Below, one piece after another: positions 37,967 to 48,400 of a stretch of DNA of 64,000 nucleotides (within the stretch, counting starts at the first letter, position 1; each line of letters starts with the position of its first letter). The position numbers and the translations under genes are program-made. The notes under the pieces were generated by a model. The model searched no databases. It was given only the letters and a program-made list of their open reading frames with translations, and was not told the origin of the DNA. The DNA comes from RPQJ01 sp963712815. GTDB lineage: Bacteria; Pseudomonadota; Gammaproteobacteria; Steroidobacterales; Steroidobacteraceae. The stretch lies in the NCBI GenBank assembly GCA_963712815.1, contig CAVQJL010000008.1, positions 744,001-808,000 of the forward strand. Direction: 5' to 3'.

Positions 37967-40489
37967 ATGAGTCAGAGCCGAGCGATTCCGCAGATTCGTG
38001 GACTCGTACTGTGCGTGGTGATGGCGCTCGCCGCGTGTTCAGGCAGCGATCGGCCGCAGCCGCTCGGCCAGATCCAGACCATTCCCGCGGCCGATACTGA
38101 GACCCGCACCAACTTCAACATCCGCGATCCCTCGCTGGTCCTTGCCGACAACGACGAGGTCGACACGGGCGAGGCACTCACGCTCGTCTGGAGCGATGAG
38201 TTCAACGGCAGCAAGCTCGATCCCGCGGTCTGGTTTTTCGAGACGGGGGACGGTTCCCAGTACGGAGCGGACCTGACCGGCTGGGGCAACAACGAGCTGC
38301 AGTGGTATCTGCCGGACAACGCGGAACTGCGCGACGGCAAGCTCAGGATCACCGCCCGACGGGAAACCGCCAACGGGTACAACTTCACCTCGGCCCGCAT
38401 CAACACGCGAGACCGCTTCGCGTTCCGCTACGGCCGAATCGAAGCCAGCATCAAGCTGCCCGCGGGCCAGGGCATCTGGCCCGCGTTCTGGCTGCTGCCG
38501 CAGGACAGCCCCTACGGCCGCTGGGCTGCCAGCGGCGAGATCGACATCGTCGAAGCCGTGAATCTCGACGGTACCGGCGGCAACCGGATCTTTGGCACCA
38601 TCCACTACGGCGGCGAGTTTCCGGCTAATCTCAGCACGGAAGCGCGCTACACGCCTTCGACCGACGTCACCGGGGAGTTCCACACCTACGCGGTGGAGTG
38701 GGACGCCACGGAAATGCGCTGGTATGTGAACGACACGCTGTACGCCGTGCAGAACTCGTGGTCTTCGACCGCGGCCCCGTTCCCGGCGCCGTTCGACCAG
38801 TCTTTCTACATCCTCTTCAATGTCGCGGTAGGCGGCAACTTCCCCGGGCCGCCGAGCGGCGCCACCCAGCTACCGGTGACCATGGAAGTCGACTGGGTAA
38901 GGGTGTATTCGGGTGAACCTGACACCGGCGGCGACATCGGGATCATCCCTGAAGCGGTGGTGTTTGCGACCGACCCGTCGGTGGTGAGGGATCTGGCGCC
39001 GCCGGCGATCGACAACTTCGGGTCGGGCGCGGTCTTCGACGGCGCGTTTGCCGGTGACGCCGATTACAACCCGGCCTTCAAGGTGACCAGCGGCGAAGGC
39101 TACGGCGCTGGCGCCCACGTGGGCTTCGTGGCCTTCAACGGTTACGCCGCGGGCTTTGCGGCCGGCTTTGGAACGTTCGAGTTCAAGGCGAAGGTCAACG
39201 CGCCGGGTTCGGCGAGCAACTTCGAAGTCAAGTTCATCAATGGCGGTGACACCAGCAAGACCTACGACCTGACGACCTATGCGGGATCGACGGAACTGGG
39301 TAACGGCTGGTACCAGGTCCAGATCCCGATGAGTGACTTTGCGGCGACGATCGCCGCCAACAGCGGTTTCCTGCTCGGGCCGCTCGGTGCCCAGACCGGC
39401 CCCTTCACGATGCTGCTCACCGACATCGGGTTCAGCGGCACCGCCGACGGCGGCGGTGGCGGCGGGATCATCCCCGAGGCGGTGGTGTTTGCGACCGACC
39501 CGTCGGTGGTGAGGGATCTGGCGCCGCCGGCGATCGACAACTTTGGGTCGGGCGCGGTATTCGACGGCGCGTTTGCCGGTGACGCCGATTACAACCCGGC
39601 TTTCAAGGTGACCAGTGGCGAAGGCTACGGCGCTGGCAACCACGTGGGCTTCGTGGCCTTCAACGGTTACGCCGCGGGCTTTGCGGCCGGCTTTGGAACG
39701 TTCGAGTTCAAGGCGAAGGTCAACGCGCCGGGTTCGGCGAGCAACTTCGAGGTCAAGTTCATCAATGGCGGTGACACCAGCAAGACCTACGACCTGACGA
39801 CCTATGCGGGATCGACGGAAATGGGCAATGGCTGGTACCAGGTCCAGATCCCGATGAGCGACTTTGCGGCGACGATCGCCGCCAACAGCGGTTTCCTGCT
39901 CGGGCCGCTGGGAGCCCAGGCCGGGCCCTTCACGATGCTGCTCACCGACATCGGGTTCAGCGGCACCGCCGGCGGGAGTGTCAGCTGTAACCCGGTTGGC
40001 AACGAATTTGCTGCCGCCAATGGTGACTTCGAGCTCGGCAACCTGGACTGCTGGACCACGTTCGACAACGGCGGAACGATCGGAGTCGTGGCAGGCAACG
40101 GACCCAGTGCGCCCGGCAGTTCCGCAGGCCGCGTGAATGTCACGGTTCCCGGCAATCCGACGCTCAAGCTGGCCAACCTGGGAGCGGGAACTCTCACGCC
40201 TGGCCAGTCGGTGACTGTGTCTTTCGACTGGAAGGGCGCGGATGCGAACGGCGGCGTCGTGGATGTGGTGCTGTTCTCTGAAGTGACTGGCGGCGGTGTC
40301 TCGAAGACTGATTCGATTCTTGGTGGCGGTGGCTTCCCGGCAAACTGGACCAAAGTGGGTCCGTTGAATCTGACTGCCGGACCTGACGTCAGTGGTGGCG
40401 TGACGCTACAGATCACGGCCATCTGCGGCGGCGTTCCGGGATGCGTTTCGGAAGTGTTCATCGACAACGTCTCCATCGTCATTAACTAA
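37967..40489 (+). CDS. GH16 beta-1,3-glucanase (laminarinase) lipoprotein with repeated binding-like modules
   Basis: The 840-residue product starts at ATG 37967 (GGGGGAGGGG upstream) and has a lipoprotein signal (VVMALAACSG, Cys24). The GH16 jelly roll spans about 65-318 with the catalytic motif EIDIVE (Glu191, Asp193, Glu196), the beta-bulge variant of laminarinases. Two nearly identical 169-codon modules (about 325-493 and 500-668, each beginning IIPEAVVFATDP) and a CBM4/9-like C-terminal sandwich (about 675-840) follow. The modules are probably carbohydrate-binding but match no family I can name with confidence. It should be anchored to a membrane and, facing outward, start glucan breakdown. 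It is the first gene of its operon. Confidence 0.9.
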   Translation: MSQSRAIPQIRGLVLCVVMALAACSGSDRPQPLGQIQTIPAADTETRTNFNIRDPSLVLADNDEVDTGEALTLVWSDEFNGSKLDPAVWFFETGDGSQYGADLTGWGNNELQWYLPDNAELRDGKLRITARRETANGYNFTSARINTRDRFAFRYGRIEASIKLPAGQGIWPAFWLLPQDSPYGRWAASGEIDIVEAVNLDGTGGNRIFGTIHYGGEFPANLSTEARYTPSTDVTGEFHTYAVEWDATEMRWYVNDTLYAVQNSWSSTAAPFPAPFDQSFYILFNVAVGGNFPGPPSGATQLPVTMEVDWVRVYSGEPDTGGDIGIIPEAVVFATDPSVVRDLAPPAIDNFGSGAVFDGAFAGDADYNPAFKVTSGEGYGAGAHVGFVAFNGYAAGFAAGFGTFEFKAKVNAPGSASNFEVKFINGGDTSKTYDLTTYAGSTELGNGWYQVQIPMSDFAATIAANSGFLLGPLGAQTGPFTMLLTDIGFSGTADGGGGGGIIPEAVVFATDPSVVRDLAPPAIDNFGSGAVFDGAFAGDADYNPAFKVTSGEGYGAGNHVGFVAFNGYAAGFAAGFGTFEFKAKVNAPGSASNFEVKFINGGDTSKTYDLTTYAGSTEMGNGWYQVQIPMSDFAATIAANSGFLLGPLGAQAGPFTMLLTDIGFSGTAGGSVSCNPVGNEFAAANGDFELGNLDCWTTFDNGGTIGVVAGNGPSAPGSSAGRVNVTVPGNPTLKLANLGAGTLTPGQSVTVSFDWKGADANGGVVDVVLFSEVTGGGVSKTDSILGGGGFPANWTKVGPLNLTAGPDVSGGVTLQITAICGGVPGCVSEVFIDNVSIVIN
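38939..39445 (+). repeat. 507-bp module repeat, copy 1
   Basis: First of four nearly identical 507-bp units (others at 39,464, 43,893 and 44,409). It runs from the codons for GIIPEAVV to those for GFSGTA and encodes one beta-sandwich-like module of 169 residues. Confidence 0.85.
39464..39970 (+). repeat. 507-bp module repeat, copy 2
   Basis: Tandem to copy 1 in the GH16 gene, separated by a Gly-rich linker. Differences from copy 1 are scattered single bases, many of them silent, which indicates recent duplication or gene conversion. Confidence 0.85.
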
Positions 40490-40739
40490 CGGCACGGACG
40501 GGCACTGAAGATGCAAATGTTCGACGTTCCCCAGGAACCCGAGAATCAAGAGACGGCAGTCGCCATGGCGGGACCAGGCGCCTTCAAGTGCGTGGTCCGG
40601 TGCTGCTCGCCGGCCGGGCGAGCCTTGACAGCAACGCCGCGCCGGCGGAGCTGACCCCCTGTTCGGAACACTCCGGCAAGAAGACGCGCTCACGCTGGAC
40701 CGGGAAATCAAGCAAGCCAGTCAATCAGAGAATCAGACC
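40490..40739. other. 250-bp gap between GH16 and the binding-module lipoprotein gene
   Basis: No gene, operator copy or hairpin was found. The short frame 40,588-40,803 overlaps the start of the next gene and has no ribosome site. The next start, ATG 40740, is preceded only by a weak purine stretch (AATCAGAGAATCAGACC). Confidence 0.4.
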
Positions 40740-43700
40740 ATGCAAGCCAACGCCTCGATCCGCCAGCGGGCCAGATTCTGTTACCTGCTCCCGCTTATCC
40801 TGACCGCGGGCTGCGGAACGGGAGACGGACCGACGCCGATCCCAGGAACGCCGGCGCCGCCGCCGCCCCCCGTCACCTGCGACAACATCAATTTCGAGGA
40901 TGGCTGCGGCCCGTTCAACTTCGTGGACTTCGGCGGCGGCGTCACGTCGATCGTGGCGAATCCGCAACCCGCCGGACTGAATACCAGCGCGAAGGTCGCG
41001 CGGATGCAGAAATTCGCCGGCGAGGTGTTCGCCGGCAGCGCGCTCAACCTGGACAGTAATCTGGACTTCTCGAAGGGCCAGGCCTTCAAGATGAAGGTGC
41101 GGGCAGGTCGAGCGGTTCCCGTGCTCTTCAAGCTGGAGGGCGCGGACTCGTCCTCGCAGACTGACGATCGTGAAAGAAGCGTCAACTACAGCGGCAGCGG
41201 CGGCTGGGAACAACTCTGCTTCGACTTCACGGGCGATACGGCCGGACTCACATCGAGGACGATCGCCTTCATCTTCGACCTGGGCGTCAGCGGCAACGCG
41301 GCCAGCGACCCCAGCAACTGGACTTTTTTCTTCGACGAGATCGAGCAGGTCGCCGATTGCGGTATCCCGGCGGTCTCCTTCCCGGTGACCTTCGAGGGTG
41401 ATCCGGCGAGCTACAACTTCGGGGTCGACGGCGGCTTCGGCGGCGGTGCGTCGGCGGTGATCGCGAACCCGGCATCGGGCGGGATCAACACCAGCGCCCA
41501 GGTGGCGCGCATGCAGAAGTTCGCCGGCGAGGTCTTCGGCGGCAGCACGCTGACCCTGAGCAGCGCCGTGAGCTTCCCGAAGGGCGAGGCCTTCAAGATG
41601 AAGGTGTGGGCGAGCCGCCGGGTACCCGTCCTGTTCAAGTTCGAGGGCCCGGACTCGTCATCGCAGGCCGACGACCGGGAAAGAACCCTCAGCCACAGCG
41701 GCAGTAGTGCGTGGGAAGAGCTTTGCTTCGACTTCAAAGGCGACACGGCCGGACTGTCGTCGAGGGCGATCACCCTCATCTTCGACCTCGGCGTAAATGG
41801 CAACGCGGCCAGCGATCCCAACAACTGGACCTTCTACTACGACGACATCGAGCAGGTCGCGAGCTGCGGCGGTGCGACCGGACCGGTGCTTCCGGTCGAC
41901 TTCGAGGGCGACGCGGCGCAGTTCGACTTCGGGACCGACGGCGGCTTTGGGGGCGGCGTGTCCACGGTGGTCGCGAACCCGGCATCGGGCGGGATCAACA
42001 CCAGCGCCCAGGTGGCGCGGATGCAGAAGTTCGCCGGCGAGGTGTTCGGCGGCAGCACGCTGAACCTCGGCGGCAACGTCGACTTTGCGCAGGGCGAGGC
42101 CTTCAAGATGAAGGTCCGTGCCACGCGCGCGGTTCCCGTGCTGTTCAAGTTCGAGGGCCTGAACCAGGAACGAACGCTCAACCATAGCGGCAGCGGCAAC
42201 TGGGAGTCGCTCTGCTTCGATTTCACCGGCTCGACAGCGGGGCCGGCGTCGAGCGCGATCACGTTCATCTTCGACCTGGGCGTGGCCGGCAACGCGGCCG
42301 CCGACCCTGGCAACTGGACCTTCTATTTCGACGACATCGAGCAGGTGGACAGCTGCGACGACGGTGGCGGCGGGACGGGACTTGGCCCGGTGGACTTCGA
42401 GCCGGATGGGCTGGGCCAGGGCTTCACGTGGGGGGTCTTCGAGAACGGCGACAACCCGGCCGTGGCCTTCCTTGCGAACCCGGACGCGACGGGCGCCAAC
42501 ACGTCCGCGACGGTCGCGCAGTTCACGGCGCGACAGGCGGGCGAGCCTTACGCCGGCACGATCACCACCGATCTGCCGACCTTCACGCTGGATGCGACCA
42601 ACAGCTGCGTGAAGATCAAGGTCTGGAAGTCCGTGATCAGCGACGTCGGGATCAAGTTCGAGACGGCGGATTTCGCGTCGACCGGTGAGATCAAGGTCCC
42701 GAACACGGTGACCAGCAAGTGGGAGGAACTGACCTTCGACTTCTCCGGCAAGGTCGGCGCCCCCGCGTCGACCGACATCACGGGTTTCGTGCTCTTCCCG
42801 GACTTCGCGGCGCGTGCGCAGGAGAACGTGGTTTATTTCGACGACATCCGTTTCCTGGATGGCGCCCAGTGCGTCGGCGGCGGCGGCGCCCCGGCCAGCG
42901 TGGACTTCGAGGGCGACGCGGCGCAGTTCGACTTCGGGGCCGACGGCGGGTTTGGCGGTGGCGTGTCCACGGTGATCGCGAACCCCGTCCCGGGCGGCAT
43001 CAACACCAGCGCCCAGGTGGTGCGGATGCAGAAGTTCGCCGGCGAAGTGTTCGGCGGCAGCACGCTCGCGCTGCCCACGGGCGTCGACTGGAGCCAGGGC
43101 GAGACCTTCACCATGAAAGTCTGGTCCCGGCGTTCGGTGCCGGTGCTGTTCAAGCTCGAAGGTCTCAACCAGGAGCGCAGCGACGACCACGACGGCGGCA
43201 GCGCCTGGCGGGAACTGTGCTTCGATTTCAGCGGCGCCACGACGGGCGCGGCCGTTACCGGTATCACGGTCATCTTCGATCTGGGCGTGGCCGGCAACGC
43301 GGGTGCCGATCCCGACAACTGGACCTTCTACTACGACGACATCGAGCAGAGTAGCGCCGGTTGTGCGTCGCCACCGCCGTCGTTCACCACGATCACGTTC
43401 GACGATCCGGACACGACCTACACGCTGACCGATTTCGGCGGCAACCTGTCCACCGTGACGAACGACCCGGCGGGTGGCGGCAATCAGGTCGGCCAGGTCG
43501 TGAAGCCGGTCGGCGCCGAGCTGTGGGCGGGCACGACGGTGTCCACCTTGCCAGGCGACGCAGTGCCGCGTATCCCGCTGGATGCCGCCAATACGAAGAT
43601 GTCGGTCCGCGTCTACTCGCCCAGCGCGGGGACGCCGATCCGCCTCAAGATCGAGAACGCAGCGGCTGCCGCGATCGCGGTCGAGACGGAGGCCAGCACG

Positions 43701-44225
43701 ACCGCGGTCAACAGCTGGGAGACGCTGACCTTCGACTTCGCGAACCCGGCGTCCGGCTCGCCGGCATTCAACGCGGCCAACACCTATGACCGCATCTCCA
43801 TCTTCTTCAACTTCGGCACGACCGGCGCGGCGGCTGGAGAGAAGACGTACTACTTCGACGACGTCGCCGTGGGTGCGGCGCCGGGCGGCGGCGGGATCAT
43901 CCCCGAGGCGGTGGTGTTTGCGACCGACCCGTCGGTGGTGAGGGATCTGGCGCCGCCGGCGATCGACAACTTTGGGTCGGGCGCGGTATTCGACGGCGTA
44001 TTTGCCGGTGACGCCGACTACAACCCGGCCTTCAAGGTGACCAGCGGCGAAGGCTACGGCGGCGGCGTGCACGTGGGCTTCGTGGCCTTCAACGGTTACG
44101 CCGCGGGCTTTGCGGCCGGCTTTGGCACGTTCGAGTTCAAGGCGAAGGTCAATGCGCCGGGTTCGGCGAGCACTTCGAGGTCAAGTTCATCAATGGCGGT
44201 GACACCAGCAAGACCTACGACCTGA
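40740..44225 (+). CDS. Giant lipoprotein of carbohydrate-binding-like modules, 5' part (frameshift near 44,172)
   Basis: The frame encodes 1,161 residues from ATG 40740 with a lipoprotein signal (YLLPLILTAGCGTG) and a Pro-rich spacer. Module type A (each with NTSAQVARMQKFAGEVFGGS and WTFYYDDIEQV) occurs four times (about 40,884-41,373, 41,386-41,875, 41,893-42,358 and 42,898-43,355). Two relatives (42,379-42,870 and 43,380-43,880) and the beginning of 507-bp unit 3 complete the frame. No catalytic motif is present. At 44,172 one A is missing compared with the other copies, so the frame leaves the module and stops at 44,225. Read through, the gene would run to 45,398. It probably binds glucan on the cell surface, a role similar to SusE/F-type proteins. 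Confidence 0.78.
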   Translation: MQANASIRQRARFCYLLPLILTAGCGTGDGPTPIPGTPAPPPPPVTCDNINFEDGCGPFNFVDFGGGVTSIVANPQPAGLNTSAKVARMQKFAGEVFAGSALNLDSNLDFSKGQAFKMKVRAGRAVPVLFKLEGADSSSQTDDRERSVNYSGSGGWEQLCFDFTGDTAGLTSRTIAFIFDLGVSGNAASDPSNWTFFFDEIEQVADCGIPAVSFPVTFEGDPASYNFGVDGGFGGGASAVIANPASGGINTSAQVARMQKFAGEVFGGSTLTLSSAVSFPKGEAFKMKVWASRRVPVLFKFEGPDSSSQADDRERTLSHSGSSAWEELCFDFKGDTAGLSSRAITLIFDLGVNGNAASDPNNWTFYYDDIEQVASCGGATGPVLPVDFEGDAAQFDFGTDGGFGGGVSTVVANPASGGINTSAQVARMQKFAGEVFGGSTLNLGGNVDFAQGEAFKMKVRATRAVPVLFKFEGLNQERTLNHSGSGNWESLCFDFTGSTAGPASSAITFIFDLGVAGNAAADPGNWTFYFDDIEQVDSCDDGGGGTGLGPVDFEPDGLGQGFTWGVFENGDNPAVAFLANPDATGANTSATVAQFTARQAGEPYAGTITTDLPTFTLDATNSCVKIKVWKSVISDVGIKFETADFASTGEIKVPNTVTSKWEELTFDFSGKVGAPASTDITGFVLFPDFAARAQENVVYFDDIRFLDGAQCVGGGGAPASVDFEGDAAQFDFGADGGFGGGVSTVIANPVPGGINTSAQVVRMQKFAGEVFGGSTLALPTGVDWSQGETFTMKVWSRRSVPVLFKLEGLNQERSDDHDGGSAWRELCFDFSGATTGAAVTGITVIFDLGVAGNAGADPDNWTFYYDDIEQSSAGCASPPPSFTTITFDDPDTTYTLTDFGGNLSTVTNDPAGGGNQVGQVVKPVGAELWAGTTVSTLPGDAVPRIPLDAANTKMSVRVYSPSAGTPIRLKIENAAAAAIAVETEASTTAVNSWETLTFDFANPASGSPAFNAANTYDRISIFFNFGTTGAAAGEKTYYFDDVAVGAAPGGGGIIPEAVVFATDPSVVRDLAPPAIDNFGSGAVFDGVFAGDADYNPAFKVTSGEGYGGGVHVGFVAFNGYAAGFAAGFGTFEFKAKVNAPGSASTSRSSSSMAVTPARPTT

Positions 44226-44399
44226 CGACCTATGCGGGATCGACGGCGCTGGGCAATGGCTGGTACCAGGTGCAGATCCCGATGAGTGACTTTGCGGCGA
44301 CGATTGCCGCCAACAGTGGTTTCCTGCTCGGGCCGCTGGGGGCTCAGGCCGGGGCGTTCACGATGCTGCTTGACCGACATCGGGTTCAGCGGCACCGCC
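43893..44399 (+). repeat. 507-bp module repeat, copy 3, with two compensating indels
   Basis: It matches copies 1, 2 and 4, except that one base is missing near 44,172 (GCGAGCACTTC where copy 1 has GCGAGCAACTTC) and one is added near 44,371 (CTGCTTGACC instead of CTGCTCACC). Between them the module is encoded in a different frame; after 44,371 the original frame is restored. Confidence 0.85.
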
Positions 44400-45398
44400 G
44401 GCGGCGGCGGGATCATTCCCGAAGCGGTGGTGTTTGCGACCGACCCGGGTGTGACCGAGGACCTGGCGCCGCCGGCGATCGACAACTTTGGGTCGGGCGC
44501 GGTATTCGACGGCGCGTTTGCCGGTGACGCCGATTACAACCCGGCTTTCAAGGTGACCAGTGGCGAAGGCTACGGTGGCGGCGTGCACGTGGGCTTCGTG
44601 GCCTTCAACGGTTACGCCGCGGGCTTTGCGGCCGGCTTTGGCACGTTCGAGTTCAAGGCGAAGGTCAATGCGCCGGGTTCGGCGAGCGCGTTCGAGGTCA
44701 AGTTCATCAATGGTGGTGACACCAGCAAGACCTACGACCTGACGACCTATGCAGGATCGACGGAGCTGGGCAATGGCTGGTACCAGGTCCAGATCCCGAT
44801 GAGTGACTTTGCGGCGACGATCGCCGCCAACAGTGGTTTCCTGCTCGGGCCGCTGGGGGGTCAGGCCGGGGCGTTCACGATGCTGCTGACCGACATCGGC
44901 TTCAGCGGCACGGCCGGCGGCGGGGTCGGCGACGAACTGGCGGTGAACGGCGGCTTCGAGGCCGGCAACCTGTCCGACTGGGAGGTGTTCCCGAACGGCG
45001 GCAGCATCACCGTCATCGATACCGACAGCAGCAGCGGCACGTATTCCGCCCGTGTCGTGGCCGGGCCGCTACAGAATCCCGTCCTGAAGCAGGAGAGGCG
45101 CGCCGCCGGGACGGTGAACCCGGGCGACACCATCAACATCTCCTTCGACATGAAGGGCTCGGCCGTGGACGGCGGCGTGATCTTCCCGGAGCTCATCTCC
45201 GAGCCGGAAGGCCCCGGCCAGCTGCTGGCCACGATTGCGGCCCCGACCGCGGGCTGGACGACCTACTCGTACAGCGCGACGGCCGGCGCGAACGTGACCG
45301 AGGGGATCACGTTCCAGCTCGCCATCGTCTGTGGCGGCGCTCCCGGCTGTTCCACAAACGTGTTCATCGACAACGTGAGCGTGAAGATCGCGCCCTGA
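44286..45398 (+). CDS. Giant binding-module lipoprotein, 3' part (unit 4 and CBM4/9-like end)
   Basis: This frame, the same as that of the 40,740 gene, is open from 44,286 to 45,398. Its meaningful part starts at about 44,372 (IGFSGTAGGGGIIPEAVVFA). It comprises 507-bp unit 4 and a C-terminal sandwich (VNGGFEAGNLSDWEVFPNGG to FIDNVSVKIAP) that resembles the CBM4/9-like end of the GH16 protein. No credible start or signal peptide exists here, so it is best seen as the detached end of the 40,740 gene. The intact product would have about 1,552 residues. Confidence 0.68.
   Translation: MTLRRRLPPTVVSCSGRWGLRPGRSRCCLTDIGFSGTAGGGGIIPEAVVFATDPGVTEDLAPPAIDNFGSGAVFDGAFAGDADYNPAFKVTSGEGYGGGVHVGFVAFNGYAAGFAAGFGTFEFKAKVNAPGSASAFEVKFINGGDTSKTYDLTTYAGSTELGNGWYQVQIPMSDFAATIAANSGFLLGPLGGQAGAFTMLLTDIGFSGTAGGGVGDELAVNGGFEAGNLSDWEVFPNGGSITVIDTDSSSGTYSARVVAGPLQNPVLKQERRAAGTVNPGDTINISFDMKGSAVDGGVIFPELISEPEGPGQLLATIAAPTAGWTTYSYSATAGANVTEGITFQLAIVCGGAPGCSTNVFIDNVSVKIAP
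44409..44915 (+). repeat. 507-bp module repeat, copy 4
   Basis: Intact unit in the binding lipoprotein gene, tandem to copy 3 with a 9-bp Gly linker. It differs from the others mainly at DPGVTEDLAPP near its start and by AFEVKF in place of NFEVKF. Confidence 0.85.
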
Positions 45399-45481
45399 TC
45401 GAAGCCCGGCAAGGCGGACGAGTCAACGCGCCCCTTTGCCAGGTCCCGACAACGGCCAAACTGACAGGAAGAGTAGTCACC

Positions 45482-48400
45482 ATGGTGGTTTCAAGCATTC
45501 TTCTCGACATGCGACAGGCCGGCCGCCTGCTGATCATGGTGCTGGCGCTTGGCGCGTCTGTGGCCGCTCACGCCCAGGCCGACCGGGTCACGACCTTCAA
45601 GGACGAGCAGGGCTGGAAGCTCCAGGTCAACGGCGAGGACTTCTACGTCAAGGGCATGGTGTGGGGCTATTCGCCGCGCGGGCAGAACTACACCTACAAC
45701 CTCTGGGGGGAGTCCGACGACTTCATCCGGAAGGTACTCGACTACGACTTAGGCCTGATGAAGGCAGCGGGCGTCAATGCGATCCGCACTTTCAGCACGA
45801 TCCCGCCGGAGTGGGTGACCTACATCTACCGCGAGCACGGGATCATGACGGTGATCAACCCGCTCATGGGGCGCTACGGCTACACCGTCGGCGGCAAGTG
45901 GATCCCGTTCACCGATTACTCCGATGCACTCACGCGGGAGACCCTCAAGCGCGACATGCTCGAGATCGTCCGCACCTACAAGGACGTTCCGGGCGTGCTG
46001 ATGTTCGCGTTCGGCAACGAGAGCAACTACGGACTGTCGTGGTCCAGCTTCGAGATCGAGAACCTGCCCGAGGGCGAGCAGAACACGGCCAAGGCGCGGT
46101 ATCTGTACAGCCTTTTCGGCGAGGTCATCGCGGCCGGGAAGGCCATCGCCCCGAATCACCCCTTCACGATCGTCAATGGCGACATCCAGTACATCGACCT
46201 GATCGCCGAGTACCTCAAGGACATGGACCTGCTCGGCGTCAACGCCTACCGGGGACCGAGCTTCACCGGCCTGTGGTCGGACGTCGAGAAGAAGCTGGGC
46301 CTTCCCGTCGTGTTCTTCGAGTTCGGCAGCGACGCGTTCAACGCCCGCCGCTTCGAGGAGGACCAGCGCTCGCAGGCCATGGTGCTCAAGGAGCAGTGGC
46401 AGGAGATGTACAACAAGGCTTACGGCAAGGGCGAGGAAGGCAACTCCATAGGCGGCTTCGTCTTCGAATGGCGCGACGAGTGGTGGAAGTACCTGCAGAT
46501 CGAGAACCTGGACAAGCAGGACACCAATGCGTCCTGGTCGAACCAGGCCTACCTGTTCGACTGGGCCGAAGGCAAGAACAACATGAACGAGGAGTGGTTC
46601 GGCATCACCGCGCTGGGGATGCCGAATGCCGACGGCGTCTACGAGGCCAGGCCGCGGATGGCCTACGACGTGCTGTCCGAAGTATTCGCCATGGATCCGT
46701 ACGAGGCCGACAAAGCCCGTATCAACGCCATGTTCATCAGCATGGATGTCGGGCTCTACGAGATGAGGGGCGACGTGCGCCAGCTGAAGGCGGACAACAC
46801 CGAACGCCGGCGCAAGCTGCAGTTCACCGGCGGTGACATCCGCGGCGAGTTCGCATTCCAGGGCTCCGAAGAGGAGATCCGCATCGACGGCGAGGACGCC
46901 GTCGACTTCTCGAGCGGGCAGATGCTGTTCCTCGACTTCGCCTTCCAGCCGACGGAGAATCTCGAGGGCCAGTTCTCGCTGAACATACTCGGCGACGTCG
47001 CCGAAAAGAGGCCGCTGGAGTTCAGCTATGGCGACCGTGGGTTGCCGCTGACGATCCAGACCGACCAGCTGGTCGGCGACGAATTCGAGGAGCGGCTGGT
47101 CACGTTCGACGATCGCGAGCGGGTCGAGATCTACGATTTCAACGCCACCTATCGCGGCGAGTTGTTCGACGCGGAGGCCTTCTACCATACGCCCCGCTAC
47201 CACTGGGGCTACGAAGGCGACTTCTTCGGCCTGGTCCGGGAGGCGACCGACATCTACGGGATGGACGTGTGGAACGCCAAGGCCCCGGAGGGCATCGAGT
47301 TCCGGGGCAAGGGTGATCTTGACGGGCTGACCGTGCTCGGAGGTCGTGAAATCTACTGGGGTGCCAACCCGAAGGCCGTGATCAAGTACGATTTCGAGCT
47401 TGGCAAGGTCGGCCTGAGCGTCATCCACTCGGAGGACGTTGCCCGCCAGGACGAGGGCACCCAGGCCACGGCTGCGACACAGCGGCAGTCGCGCCAGACG
47501 ACGCTCTACGCAACCACCGAGATCTACAAGGACGTCAAGCTCGAGCTGGGCGGGATCATGTCGGCCACCGAGAAGGTGGATGAGATCTACACGCGCGTCG
47601 ATGGCGCCAGCAACATCTACAAGGACGAGATCGCCACCGAGGACACGCTCGGCATCAAGGCCAAGGTGACCTTCCCGTTGTTCGGGGCGGAGACTTACAT
47701 TTCCGGCCACTACGCAGGCCTGGTGGCGGACGGCGGCGATCCGCTCAAGACCTTCGGGGTGACCGACCCGAGCGGGCTGCCATATTCGGGCCTCGGCAAC
47801 AAGCAGGAGTACGAGGCCGGAATGATGATGCATTTCGGCAACCTGATGATCTACCCGCGCGTGATGTATCGGGACAACCTCGTGCACGCCAACCCGTTCA
47901 TCGCGCCTTCCATCAGCCCGGACGGTACGCTCAACCCGGGGACCGCTCCCCGCAACAGCGACGACGATCCGTTCGCCGTGCTGGGCAACCGCGAAGCGAG
48001 GTCGGCGGAGGTGTTCTTCACCTGGGACCCGACGGGGTCGACGCCGTTCTACGACTGGGACAACGACTGGCGGGAGGACGCGAAGTTCGCGTTCAACGTC
48101 GGCGGCACCTACACGGAGTTCCCGACACCCACGGATGCCTACCTGTTCTTCTTCGAGCCTGGCGGCACGAACGCGTCGTTCGGCGCCGGCCTGCCGGCCG
48201 AGGACATCTGGTCGCTCAGCAGCCGCATGGTCTTCAACCCGACGCAGCGGTCCCGGTACATCTTCAATCTCACCCGGGGCTTCGAGCAGTCGACCGGCAA
48301 TCCCGATGGCGGGACACGCGATTTCTTCGAGATCCACGGCAAGGCATTGGTGCACCGCAAGCACCTGATCTCCGGGTACTTCATGAAGGACAACTGGGGG

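Noticed and set aside
41658..44072. An 804-codon minus-strand frame opposite the binding-module gene
   Set aside because: It mirrors the repeats of the sense gene and has no signal, motif or ribosome site.
38939..44915. The four 507-bp repeats as a mobile element or CRISPR-like array
   Set aside because: They are in-frame protein modules without terminal inverted repeats, target duplications or spacers.
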